A stretch of 64,000 bases of DNA from Volutella citrinella (Eukaryota; Ascomycota; Sordariomycetes; Hypocreales; Nectriaceae), in assembly GCA_034401135.1 (NCBI GenBank), contig JAWZSP010000004.1, forward strand, positions 186,001 to 250,000. Direction: 5' to 3'. Under the pieces are notes generated by a model that was given only the letters and a program-made list of their open reading frames with translations, was not told the DNA's origin and did not search any database. A program made the translations under genes and the position numbers. Position 1 is the stretch's first letter, and every line of letters begins with the position of its first letter. Of this stretch, positions 8,683-19,402 are shown in pieces.

Positions 8683-11600
8683 ATTGACTGCATGGAAATT
8701 TTTATCAGAGCTCTTCGCAATCTTGAGATTTCCGAAGGACGAGATGGGGCTGGATCGTCCATGGACCAAAACTAACAAGGCAGTTGGCTGATGTGGCCCT
8801 CACACCTGGATTTCGGAGCCTCAGGCTGTCGAATGCTGGAATGTAGTTTGGCAAGTAGAACAGAAACAGAAACGTGGATGCGAATCCCCGTTTGAATCGT
8901 GTCCATTCACGTTGGCCGTAGCCGTGCACTCGAAAAGTCGATGGTAGTCAGCATTTTTAGTGACGAGAGTCGGCTTGTGGAAGATTTGTGTTCTTTCGCC
9001 GACATACTTTAACAATAGCTCTACTGCTCTAGTCATCGGAACATTTCTGCGTGAATGAAATGTCATTCAGACCAATCTCAACTTGGTCAAAAACGCCAAC
9101 AAACGTAACCGCAATAGTGAATTCCACATTGTACAGGGTCCAAGAGGCGACTCTTTTGAGCAGAGACAAGTGCATGAAATTGCTGTTCGCATATTGAATA
9201 AATAACGCAAGTCCAATCTTTATGCGATTGATGCATGTCCTTGGCGCATTCCTTTTTATTTTCAGCTGCTGCTCATGATACAGTTGCGCCTTCCTTTTGG
9301 CTGAGGTGGGCGGTTGAGGCTGCAGCCTGCACGTGCCAGCGCGTGGCCTCAACCATTTGTCTGGGTCCTGCAGAGGACGATCGCGCATCTTCGCCACTAA
9401 TTCCCATGCGCAGGCGTTCCTGACCCGTCGCCGCGCCATTGCTGACATCCCCCCAACAAGCTCAATCCCCCCTGTCGACCTTAAGATTTACGAGCCGAGG
9501 TGGCCTAGAAGGAGGCGCCAAACCAACTGTCATCTTGTCAAGGGCTAGCGCGACGATCTATCGATTTCGTTCTTGGACAACGGATGCACAACACTCATTG
9601 CCGAGGGATCCGCCTTTGATTGCCATAAGACGATGTCACGAATAGTCTCGGCCGGGCTATGAGCTCATCAAAGTCGCATCCGATCTTCGCCAAAGCAAGT
9701 TAGAGCACGCAAGGCAAGGTGAAGCACGGCTCGGCACACACCCGTTCGCACGCGCAGCAGCGAGGGGCAGAACAGCACTGTCAGACGCGGCCGGGCGTGC
9801 ACGGCCTCGCGACGGGGGTCACACTCTCACCTGTTACCGTTACATGTCGCTTCTGCCTGCAGCCAGCTGTCTGGGTTCGAAACATTGGGGATGGTTGCGG
9901 GTTGCACATCAGCGACAGCACAGCGCAGCCAACCAGTTGTTGGGCCGCAGGGCGAGGCGTCCATCGTGACTGCAGTTGCGGTCATTTAAGCCCAGTCAAT
10001 TGATGGCTGCGCAATTATACGGCCGTCATTATCCGTACCCCAGAAAGCCACAAACGGCCATGACTTACTTGGCCGAAGACAAACCACGTCGTCGCTCCTT
10101 GGTAAATTGGCTGGAGGGGCGCGTTGCTCAGGTGGGTCGCTCACACCTACCGGCACTGGTGCTGCTCGAACGAGCTTCAGGTTGAGCGACACCGAGGGCA
10201 GCACACACGCTCGCGCTAGCTGGACTCGGGTTCCTTCTTCAGGGTGAGATCGGGGCCCACGGTTGCGATGAGATGGAGATTCTTCCATGATGAACCTGGA
10301 AGGGCTGGCACGACGTTGAACTGGCACTAACCACCCCCTTGATCGGCCGGTCCACGTGGATGTGAGACATGACTCGCCCATACCCGTTGTCGCCGAGACC
10401 TCATTTTACGAGCGGTAGTACCTTTCGTCTGTACTGTCGTGCCCGTATACCTAATGAGGTCGGCTGCAAGTGTTCTTGCTCGTATCGACACAAATTTCTG
10501 CATAGGGGGCAATATGGTCTGTCGGCCAACACCTATCGGACTCGTGCCGTCTCGATTGGGCGCTATGATCAACCGTCCCTGGAAGCACCGATCGACAAAA
10601 GTCAAGCTCGGCCTGGCGTTGTTATTAGTTCATTGGGTATGGACTTCGTCTGGCTCTTCACTGATCGATTGGAAGCGCGATTGGCGGCCTAACGAAGATG
10701 GGATACCCCAGCCGGGCCCAACCAAACTAGCCCGCCTAGCACTCTGCAAGCTCTTGTGCTATAGACTGGGTACCAGGGCGCTGGGCTCTGGGAGTCGCTC
10801 TGCTATGGCGCTGGACAGTTGACGGTGGATGGTTGTGCTAGCGGCAGGCTCCGTCGCACCGCACGCCACCTCAGCATCCTTGTCCCCTGCTGTGCCACAC
10901 AGTCCTGGTCTGCTTTGGTCATCGTTTGTTTGGCAAACCGGCTCTTGCGTCAGCTCCCCGTCGTGTGTCCTGGCGGCCTGGGCCTGTCTGCAAGCCACCC
11001 CACCAGTAGTCCCGTTGGCCGATGCGAGTCAAACGCCCCTGACCCTGGCTCTCGATCGGTAGCTCTCCCGTTCCCACCCAGTCACTGCCAAATGCCAATC
11101 TTCCAGGCCATTTCCCCATCCTTTCGGCCGCCACTTTGTCACCGTTAGAGAATGGCTTCTGGGACGTGTCCCTGGCAACAGCCTTCGTCGCCCTCTGGAC
11201 ACGCGCGGGCGCATCGCTGCCTCTTTGGAGTTTTGGGTCAGCGCCATGTTTCAGTCCTCTGGGAGCCGGCGGGCCACAGCGGATGCGGTGGCCACACCAA
11301 GTGATTGAGATCTAGGACAGAGTCACAGAGCAACGTCGCCTTGGACGCCCTCGCCATTCATCAGGCTGGTGGCAGCGAGGTCCTGTCTCGGCCTGTCCTT
11401 GTCCCGGGTAATTCTGACTAGAGGGTACAGTAGCCCACGAGGCCATGGCGCTGCTACTGCATCTCATCCTGGGCCAACTCCTGATTTCCAGGTGGGTCTA
11501 TCCCCTCCAACGGCGTTTCCCGCTCACTGTCCCAGGCTCCCAGTCTCGCAACCCCTGGCCCAGTCCCGCACGGTTCCCCTTACGTCGCACCGTAGACGTG

Positions 11601-12092
11601 CATGGGGAGAAGGCTCTTGTCGGGTCACTCAGTCACCGCCAAGTTGCCGGACTCTGCTACAGCATGGACAGTATCATGCACATTTGGCTAGATGATGCCA
11701 ACATATCCCAATCGATCCACTCCCGCTAGGGTGTGGATGGCGCGTCTCCGTCCACTGACCTGACCCCTTATTAGCGCCTTCTTGAGTCTTGGCTCTTCAG
11801 TGTCGACTGTGTGGTTCAGGCTAGAGGCGCACATGTGTCCGCCTCCACGGCGTCCTAATAAAGGACGTCGCTCCCAATACTTCGCGTCTGCCTCTGCTAG
11901 CCCGTCGATGATTTTCCACACGGCCCGGCGCCTCCTTACGTTGCGCCCATTGTTCGCCCGCTGTGATCGCTGCGCCCTCGTGGCATCGCAGACCCTCATC
12001 GACTGACTCCATCGCTTCAGCCCCTCCAGGCTTCGCTTTCGCGAGGGATCCCACCGACGCCGCATGGCACCGCTTGGTCCCCACTGGCCATC
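8683..12092. other. 3.4-kb gene-free region
   Basis: No frame longer than 140 codons, none with a domain, intron pattern or codon bias of the flanking genes. GC content stays similar to coding DNA, so it is not RIP-degraded repeat. The right third is pyrimidine-rich on the plus strand, as expected of a long fungal promoter/5' leader before the gene at 12093. No tRNA, 5S rRNA or tandem array was recognised. Confidence 0.5.
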
Positions 12093-14466
12093 ATGGGCAT
12101 TCTAAGTTTCCTGTGGTCGGCGAAGCAGCAGCAGACCGGCCACGACATCAAGACGCAGGCCTACGATTCCACAACTGCTGCTGTGCCACCCATCAAAGGT
12201 GAGTGAGCACAGCATGGCGAGAGCTTAGCTGGGAACTGGCAAGCATTCGGTGGAATGCCCCGCTGACAGGCACCTCCAACGCCCAGGCACATACCCAGTC
12301 GCAGGCAACGGACGGACCATCCTCGACAAGCTTCAACAGTCGGCGGCCGCCAGGAAACGTAGCGAAGCGCAGCTGTCACTGTTCGGCCCTGCCCACGATC
12401 CGCACCCGCAGCCTCACCCTGCTGCGCCGATCCACCACCCACACAGAATCAAGACGCTGCTGGCCCGCCGGCCCAATTCCGCGCCAAACACCCGGCCCAA
12501 GTCCCGAACGAATGCTTCAGCATCCGCTCCCCGAGGTGCCAGTCCGGCAACGTCTGCAGCGTCGACGATAAACTCCCGCGCAGCAGCAGACTGCGAGACG
12601 GAGCAGGCCCCGCCAGTCCCGCCCATCCCGGCGCGACATCGCCATCGTCGCCGTAGCAGCACGCTCGAGGGCCCCGCCGACCGCTTTGTCGACATCCTCG
12701 ACGCCCAGGGCGAGATCAAGCCCTCCGACTTCCGGTCCCGGGTCAAGGCTTCGGGCGCCCGCGACTACGGCGAGGACGTGGCTGAGAGGAACCTTGGCGA
12801 GAATGGCGTCGACCTCAACAGCGCCGCGGTGCAAGCCTTTTATGCCTTGAATGAGCCGAGGGGCCGCACGAGGCATCGCACCCAGCTTGTGGTGGATGCT
12901 CAAGGAAATGCCTATCGTAAGGAGCTTGATGCACCAGCAGATGACGATAGCGCCCCGCCTCCGGTCGTTGCCAAAGGTGACCTTCCCAGGGAAGAATGGG
13001 AGAACCGACGCAAGTCATTCAACACGTTTATTTCATCGACTCGGGATGGCCGCTCGAAACCGCGACCGATGAGCTTCCACCCGTCGGTTTCCAACTTTGC
13101 AGGTAAACACAGAGCGTCGCGCTCAAAGACACCTCCTCGGCCAAGGACCAGCGGCGATATGAGCACGGCGAGGGATGTCAATGACGGGGAGCCCTTTGAC
13201 ATCACCTTCCACGATGCTGCGCCACCGCCTAGTAAGTCACCCATTTGGGTTGGTCCCGATTTCATGCTAACACATAGTCTCGCAGACATTGCCGGGCGAG
13301 AACGCGTGCGTCTTGAGTCTCTGTCCCGTCTGGACACTGAAGAGAGTTGGGACTCAATGGCTCGGCGTACGCTTGGTCGCCCGTCTAGCTCGTCCTCTGC
13401 CGACGGCTCTTATTCCCGTACCAGATCTCTGGGAGGTGCGTCAATACCTACACGCCCACGGCTTGAGGACATCACGGAGTACATCCCGGCTCGGTCATCA
13501 TCGCTTGCACAGACTTGCCTGACCCCTACATCCATCTCCTCAGACTACTCCAGCAACCTATTCGCTCGTCCACCGAGCCACCACACCGCCAACACCTCCA
13601 TCGACGCTTCCGTGCCCTCTTCCTCCGTAAAGCGCGGCCACGAACGTAATTTTAGCGACGGTATAACCCAGCCACAGTACCCTGATGCCGGCGAGGACGA
13701 TGATCTGTCGGATTCCCTCCCCGTCATCCCTCGCAATATCGCCCAGAACCACCCATGGTCTCCTGGTCCCCAGGAACACTCTGAGCGTGTGGGACATGCG
13801 GATGAATTGCACATCGCTTGGGAGTCCGAAGACTCGGAAGCTGACTCTTTCGTCGAGAGCCAGCGACGACGGGCCGCCGGCGAGGAGAGCCTGCTTTTCA
13901 ACCAAGGGTTTTACGGCGACTTTGGCAAAGGCCTGCCAGGTCTTTTCGACTCGATGCCCACGCGAACATCTCCCAACCCGATGCAGTCTACCGGCAGGTC
14001 CATATCCAAGGCCACGGTGACACAGGCGCGCAACCACGAGAACTCTCGGCCACGGCGGACCAAGACGCGGTCGCTGAGGCGCACAGGGCGACAGTCGGTG
14101 TCGAGGCGGCCGGGCGAGCAACCGCAGGCCGGAGACGAGGAGGAGGGGGAGGACGCGCAGGCAGTGCTGGAGAGGCTGGAGGCCGAGTACCTACGAGCGG
14201 CGGGCCTGCTGCGCTTGACCGACCTTGGCATGGAGATTGCCCGGGGACGGCTATCGATGAGGGCGTTTGAAGACGGCCTCGAGGCTTACGACGCTGCTCA
14301 CGAGCAAAAGGTTGACGCCCACACCGCGTCCCGCATGCGCAGGGACCGCCGGAGGCGCAAGACACCAGAGAGGAGCCCGCGAAACCAGCCTCACCACCGA
14401 TCCGCGCGGGTGAGGACGCGTCAAGACGACGAAGAGGGCAACGCTGCTGACGATGAGAAGTACTAA
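12093..14466 (+). CDS. large disordered fungal protein of unknown function
   Basis: Three exons, 12093-12198, 12287-13231 and 13286-14466, give 743 residues. Exon 1 (MGILSFLWSAKQQQTG) joins at GTGAGT/CCAG to GTYPVAGNGRTILDKLQQS, a segment that looks like a conserved N-terminal motif. The remainder is rich in Ser, Pro, Arg and charged residues, with arginine-rich blocks (RHRHRRRSS, RRDRRRRK) and one acidic helical segment near the C-terminus (EAEYLRAAGLLRLTDLGMEI). The second intron (54 nt, GTAAGT, GCTAACA, CAG) is a multiple of three and stop-free, so the unspliced frame is also open. Likely nuclear or scaffold-like by composition; no function is claimed. Confidence 0.8.
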
Positions 14467-15100
14467 ACCCCTTGATTTCCTTTCTCTCGTCACATGTCGG
14501 CTATGCTCCCACCAATATTTTATTTTCTATGTCAACTACCAAACGAAGTACGAGTGTTCCTATTTGTTTCGGGTTCGGCTATCGAGGCCGTGGGCGGGCT
14601 TCTCTTCTTTGTCATTGAGCAAGGCGTACTTTGGACGGGTATTAGATGTTATACCCTGGGAATCGGGCCTGGAGTTGTTTCGAGTGTGTATCGGCGAGCC
14701 GGAGGCGACTAGGCCAATTGCCGCAGTATTTCTATATTTTTCTTCATCCTCTATTTTCTTCGGTACAGGGCCGCCGCTCAAGGACGACGAATGAATGAGT
14801 TACACTTTCAATTCCGCTTTAGAATTGGCATCCTAGCGTGACTTCGTGGCTTCTGTTATTGGCGTGGCGATGCTCCTTTATTCAGGATAACCGCCGTGGC
14901 GGGCGAGTCGCAGCCTTTGACTGGCTGTCGGCCCACCACGAAGAATAATTACAGATACCTTAGCCGCCAGCCTCGTTTTCCTTACACTTGGGCGGGCGAT
15001 TACCTCGTCGACGTCGGGCTATTCGCAATGCCTCTGCAAGGTGTTTTTACTGCAACAAGCCCTCGACAAGACTACAGGAGCCACGAAACAAGGCGACAGC
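14467..15100. other. intergenic, 3' flank and promoter
   Basis: AT-richer 3' flank followed by the promoter/leader of the membrane-protein gene. A Cys-containing open stretch near 15040-15160 in another frame was considered and set aside because only the frame starting at 15101 joins the downstream exons. Confidence 0.45.
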
Positions 15101-16451
15101 ATGGTATCGCGACGAAGTCTGCCGACGCACCTCCGAGTGCCAATCTGGCTGGGAGACGTGTAAGTTGACCGACCGACTCCATCACTAAGAAGACGATGCT
15201 AACAACGACGAAGAGATTCGCGCAGCTGGTGGTTCCGCGCCGTGAATACCTGGTTCAGCGTGCCCATGCAGCCCGCGACCACCTTGTTTACGCTCCTGGG
15301 TTTTGGATGCAACATAGAGCACTGGGACAGGCTGTTTTGTCCCAACGCCATAGAATGCAAGGATCCCGAGTCCTGCGTGATTGAGGCGAATCCCGACATT
15401 TTGGGGATCGGGGTGAGTTTGTCTACAGATTCTACGGCCGGGAATCGTGCGTAGATTGACGCATGTCTAGGTACGAGTTGCCGCATACGTACAAACATTC
15501 TGCAACATTCTGCTTCTCGGTTTCTCTTCCGATGCTACGCGACTGGGTGGCTCGTATCACGCTCTCATATTTACGTCGATGGGCTTCGTCATCACTCTGG
15601 CTACGACTGCGCTTGCTGGGGCGCTAGACGCCGCCCATCTCTCAAGCGCGGTGTCGCTCATATCACTCATGACCCTGCCGACCCATATTCTCGAGTCTTG
15701 GAGAGTAAAGTCTCCAGGGCTGTTTCTCGCCCAGCAACTACGCATCCTCGTCTTCGTCTCGACCTGCCTCTGGTTCGCGTACAAGGCTCGGTGTCTGGGC
15801 AGCCGTCCAGAGTGCAACCGTTGCCTCGGATCCAGCTACTGGAAGAATAGCGAGGAAACCATGGACAGTGTGCGGGCCCTGAGGTTCATGGCGACGTGGC
15901 TGACACTGACTTCTTTGGCGAGGGAGCACCTGTGGGTGTACGGGCCTGGGCACCTCGTCCAAGCGGTGCCGGCCTGCTTCTCAAGGAGGGTGAGGGAGCA
16001 GTGGGTTTCACGCATCGAGGAGACACAGGAGCGCCAGGACAAGTGGAACGAGGCAGTAGTGTCTCAAATGTCGTACAACAAAAAGGACAGAGGGCCCAGA
16101 ATGGTCGCGATGATGGGGCTCTGGGCGGCCAACCCCACGACGCTGAGGAGCGCCATAACCGCGAGGCGGCGGAAGGACGCAGAGAGGCTCGGCTCATGGA
16201 AAAGGAGGCTGTGGTCGGACCTCTTGGGGCTCTTGTGCCTCCCCCGCTTCCATCGCGCATTCATAGCCTCCTTCTTCGCCATGGCCTTCATCCTCGACGT
16301 GGAGATTGTGAGCAGAGTCAACCTCAGCGGGGCGACATTGGGCGAATGGGGCTTTGGGCAGATTCTGGCCATGGTGATGACAATGCCCGCGCTGGGGGAG
16401 ACGATCGGCATGCTGTTGCGGATGCTTAGAGGGGTGGAGGAGTCAACGTAG
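15101..16451 (+). CDS. fungal polytopic membrane protein, function unknown
   Basis: Three exons, 15101-15159, 15226-15412 and 15471-16451, encode 408 residues. Introns have GTAAGT with a GCTAACA branch and CAG, and GTGAGT with TCTAG. Joining yields VPIWLGDVWWFRAVNTWFSV, a continuous amphipathic start. Hydrophobic segments follow (TTLFTLLGFG; VQTFCNILLLGF; MGFVITLATTALAGALDAAH; LISLMTLPTHI; LRILVFVSTCLWFAY; FIASFFAMAFILDVEI; FGQILAMVMTMPALGETIG), suggesting about seven membrane spans. A basic loop (ARRRKDAERLGSWKRRL) lies before the last two. A Cys-rich extracellular-type loop (CNIEHWDRLFCPNAIECK) is present near the N-terminus. This architecture is common among uncharacterised fungal integral membrane proteins; no receptor or transporter signature was recognised. 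Confidence 0.8.
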
Positions 16452-17689
16452 GCGGCAGATGTGGTCATGCGGAGCTGGGTCAACACGGAGAGGGCCGGAT
16501 CGTGTCATGGAGATGACGGAAGGGAGTGATGATGATAATTAGGGCCATTAGTGTGTCAACCGGCGATCAAACCATGTCTTCATCCCACTGGCTAAATGAA
16601 TCTGACGACGCCCTTGCCGCTTTGGCATCATGCACGAAATACTCTCTCGCACGGCCGCCAAAAGCAACCGGGCTGCTCCCTCGCATCATCTTGTCTCGCA
16701 GTAAGACATAATCTGGCGTCCCGCTGTACAGGCTACCGCTCCGTCTCCTGCAAGGATGCTAATAGTGCTACAACCGCAATTCAGTGTCGATACTAGCAGA
16801 TATGCAGGTCCGTTTAGGTATAGATTAGTTAAGTATAATATTAGGTAAGTATAGTAGTAGGTTTAATTTATTATAACACATATATAATATAAAATATAGA
16901 GGGACATCAATAAGGTGAGTGCCCGGAGCAAGTCACGATTTAACATTTGTGATGCTTATGGCCTTTAACACATCGACGGGGGCGCCGTATTAGTGCGCTG
17001 GGCTTGAAAGGAAGGCCGGATATGGGACAATATGTTTGGTTGTATGGCAGCATGTCTCATCGAGGGTGTGGTGTTAGCCTTTAATGTCACAGAATGTGGG
17101 AATCACCCGATGGAGAAGGACGGGAGAGAGATTCATGGCTCTCATTTCTCGGACCCACTGATTGCCGCAGGGATACGATGACAAGTGATCAGTATATCGC
17201 ATTATCCGTACTTACCTGTAATTGTAGAGGCCATGCGCCGCTGTACGCATCTGGCCGATGTCGGTGGTGATCATGATGTACTATGTACACCGAGGCGGGC
17301 GTTAAACTTCCTTCCCGTTGCCCAACGCTTCCCCCTCTTGAACATGGTATCGCATCGCCCGATTGAGCAACCCAAACAGCCTCATCAGCGCTTTCCATCA
17401 CTGCCCAACTGATCCCAGCCTATTCATTTGGCACAATGCATGCCACAATGGCTTCTACTGGGCACGTGCAAACAGCCCACAGCTGTCAGCTCTCCATTGG
17501 ATGAGCCCCGCTCCGCTTGGCGCCGGGCAAGGCAGGCCTCCCGCTGAAGCTGAGGAAGGTGCTAAGCTCGCCACAACGACCTCAGCTGGCATCAACTACG
17601 GCAGCTCCAACAGCTCGATTCATCACAAACCCTCTGCCGCAGAACACCACGAGGCGCCCATTCTTGCCCGACATCGACACACTGCAGCC
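16452..17689. other. intergenic containing MITE copy A
   Basis: Holds a degenerate MITE at 16727-16967 (own entry). The rest is the 3' flank of the membrane-protein gene and the promoter of the gene at 17690, whose frame is open upstream to about 17363 with another in-frame ATG at 17501. Confidence 0.5.
16727..16967 (-). mobile_element. MITE copy A (RIP-diverged, partly deleted TIR)
   Basis: A 241-bp AT-rich segment that matches the reverse complement of 44597-44853 almost throughout. Shared blocks include CTGCAAGGATGCTAATAG, GGTCCGTTTAGGT, AGATTAGTTAAGTATA and GATTTAACATTTGTGATGC (one base different). Its right terminal inverted repeat is intact in length, while the left one has lost about 22 bp after TACAGGC. 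Ends are TA + CAGGC and GGCC + TTTA. Differences from copy B are mostly transitions in CpA/TpG context. No coding capacity. Orientation is given relative to copy B. Confidence 0.8.
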
Positions 17690-19402
17690 ATGTCTTCCCA
17701 CGGCGTTCCCGACGTGCTGATGAAGCACGTCGACCAGTACGTCGACTCGCTGGCGCCGCAGATCCAGCCCCGCATCACCAGGGAGCTCGAGGTGTTTCAG
17801 GAAAAGACCATCGACAGCCTCGAGGACAAGGTCGTCGACGCCTTCCGCTCCCTCTTCAACAAGGACCGCGGCGACGGCAACGCCTCCAGGAGCCCATTCA
17901 GCCTTGATGACTCTGCCCCAGACTCGTACGGTGGCCAGTCGCTGCCCTTTGCCGACGAGCTCGCCAAGCTTACGCGTAGCTTCGGTAACATCACCGACGA
18001 GGCCGGCGATGACCTCCGTGACATTTTCAACCTCACAGAACGTGCTGGTGGCTCTGACGACACCCGCTCTCGCGGAGGCGACCGTGAAGAGTCGTCCCGT
18101 GGCGGCGCACGAGGCTTTCTCTCGGCGGCCATGGATGCCGTTCAGGACCACCTAGAGGACCGCAAGAGCTCCGGAGGAAGCCCCGGGTTCGAGCTCGACG
18201 GCCTCCTCGGCGTCATCAGCAACACCGTCAAGGACGCCGCCCGCAACCCCGAGGAGAAGGCCCGCGCCATCACCCCGGAAATCAGGGAGCAGGTGGGCGC
18301 CAAGCTGCGAGAGCAACACTCGTCCATCGCGGAACAGTTCACCCGTATCGCCTTGGACCACATCAAGCGCTGGCTGCGTGGGAACACGAGCACGCGGGAC
18401 CTCGGCGACGGCGTCAAGGGGGAGATTGAGGACTCGGTCAAGGACCTGGTCAAGGGGTTCGGCAGCCTGCTCGGGTCGAGCAAGCGCTCCGATGAGGGGT
18501 CCGCCCGGGGCTTTGGGGACGGTGACCGTGACCGCGACGACCAGGGAGGAGACGGCGAGCGCGGCGGCTTCTCCAAGGTCATCAGCAACAAGCTCAGTAC
18601 CGGCCTGGCCAAGGTGCACCGCGAGGTACGCCTCGAGTTCCGCAAGATCCTCGGTCTCATCGAGAAGCAGCTCTTCGAGATGCTGCCCGACGCTTTCCAG
18701 CGCCCGCTCGAGAAGATCCTGGGCGGCAACCCCTTCGACTCGCAGCTGGACCGCGACGCCCAGCCCAGCGCCGACCGCGGCTTCGGCGACGACATCAAGT
18801 CCAAACTGGTGGACAAGATCCGCGGGCTGATCCGCAAGGTGCAGGAGACGCTGCGCGAGAGCATCCTGGGCGTCGTCAACGGCGGCCACCGCAAGTTTGA
18901 GCGCGAGTCGTGGGTCTTCGTGCAGGGCATGGTCGAGCAGAAGGTGCAGAAGTACCTGCCCAAGGTCAAGATCACGGTGCCCGACGACATTGGCAACGAG
19001 GGTGTCAGCGTGGGTGCGCCCACCAACAATGCGCCCCAGCAGCAGTCGCACTCCCAGAACGATTCATACAACGCCCCCCCGCAGCAACAGCAGCACCATC
19101 AGCAACAGGAGTACCGACCTCCGCAGAACGAGTACAGGCCTGAGCATCAGCAGCAGCAGGAGTACCGTCCTCCTCAGAATGAGTACCGCCCTGACCAGTA
19201 CCAGCAGCAGCAGGAGTACCGACCCCCGCAGAACGAGTACAGGCCTGAACACCAGCAGCAGCAATACCAGCAGTCCCACGACTACCGCCCTGACCAGTAC
19301 CAGCAGGGGCAGGGCTATAACCAGCAGCAGCAGTACCCTCCTCCGCACCAGCAGGGCTACCAGGGGCAGGGAGGAAACCAGTATGGCAACCCCCACTACT
19401 AG
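17690..19402 (+). CDS. fungal protein with C-terminal Q/Y-rich repeat tail
   Basis: Single exon, 570 residues from ATG 17690 (context GCAGCCATGTCT); an in-frame ATG at 17501 is less likely. The first ~430 residues are amphipathic and charged without Cys-rich or membrane segments: SSHGVPDVLMKHVDQYVDSL, a long acidic/basic region, and repeated helices such as FRKILGLIEKQLFEMLPDAF. The last ~120 residues are a low-complexity tail of about 17-residue repeats with core EYRPPQNEYRP separated by Gln runs, ending in Gly/Tyr-rich sequence. Such tails behave as prion-like or assembly segments in other fungal proteins. No enzymatic motif seen and no functional name can be supported. Confidence 0.82.
   Translation: MSSHGVPDVLMKHVDQYVDSLAPQIQPRITRELEVFQEKTIDSLEDKVVDAFRSLFNKDRGDGNASRSPFSLDDSAPDSYGGQSLPFADELAKLTRSFGNITDEAGDDLRDIFNLTERAGGSDDTRSRGGDREESSRGGARGFLSAAMDAVQDHLEDRKSSGGSPGFELDGLLGVISNTVKDAARNPEEKARAITPEIREQVGAKLREQHSSIAEQFTRIALDHIKRWLRGNTSTRDLGDGVKGEIEDSVKDLVKGFGSLLGSSKRSDEGSARGFGDGDRDRDDQGGDGERGGFSKVISNKLSTGLAKVHREVRLEFRKILGLIEKQLFEMLPDAFQRPLEKILGGNPFDSQLDRDAQPSADRGFGDDIKSKLVDKIRGLIRKVQETLRESILGVVNGGHRKFERESWVFVQGMVEQKVQKYLPKVKITVPDDIGNEGVSVGAPTNNAPQQQSHSQNDSYNAPPQQQQHHQQQEYRPPQNEYRPEHQQQQEYRPPQNEYRPDQYQQQQEYRPPQNEYRPEHQQQQYQQSHDYRPDQYQQGQGYNQQQQYPPPHQQGYQGQGGNQYGNPHY
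19105..19350 (+). repeat. coding tandem repeat, EYRPPQNEYRP/Q-run units
   Basis: In-frame imperfect repeats of about 51 bp encode alternating EYRPPQNEYRP and poly-Gln (CAG) blocks, degenerating towards QSHDYRPDQYQQ at the 3' end. The units keep frame, so selection at protein level is likely. Confidence 0.8.

Noticed and set aside
14988..15188. Cys-containing frame (RCFYCNKPS ... SGWETC) as an upstream zinc-finger exon
   Set aside because: Its phase does not join the next exon, whereas the frame from ATG 15101 gives a continuous membrane-protein N-terminus.
18142..19071. 309-codon antisense frame within the Q/Y-repeat protein gene
   Set aside because: Composition (Ser/Arg/Leu) follows from GC3 bias of the sense strand; no motif, and a second antisense frame overlaps it equally.
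19105..19350. Regular direct repeats that could suggest a CRISPR array
   Set aside because: Units are in frame, coding, without unique spacers, and the genome is eukaryotic.
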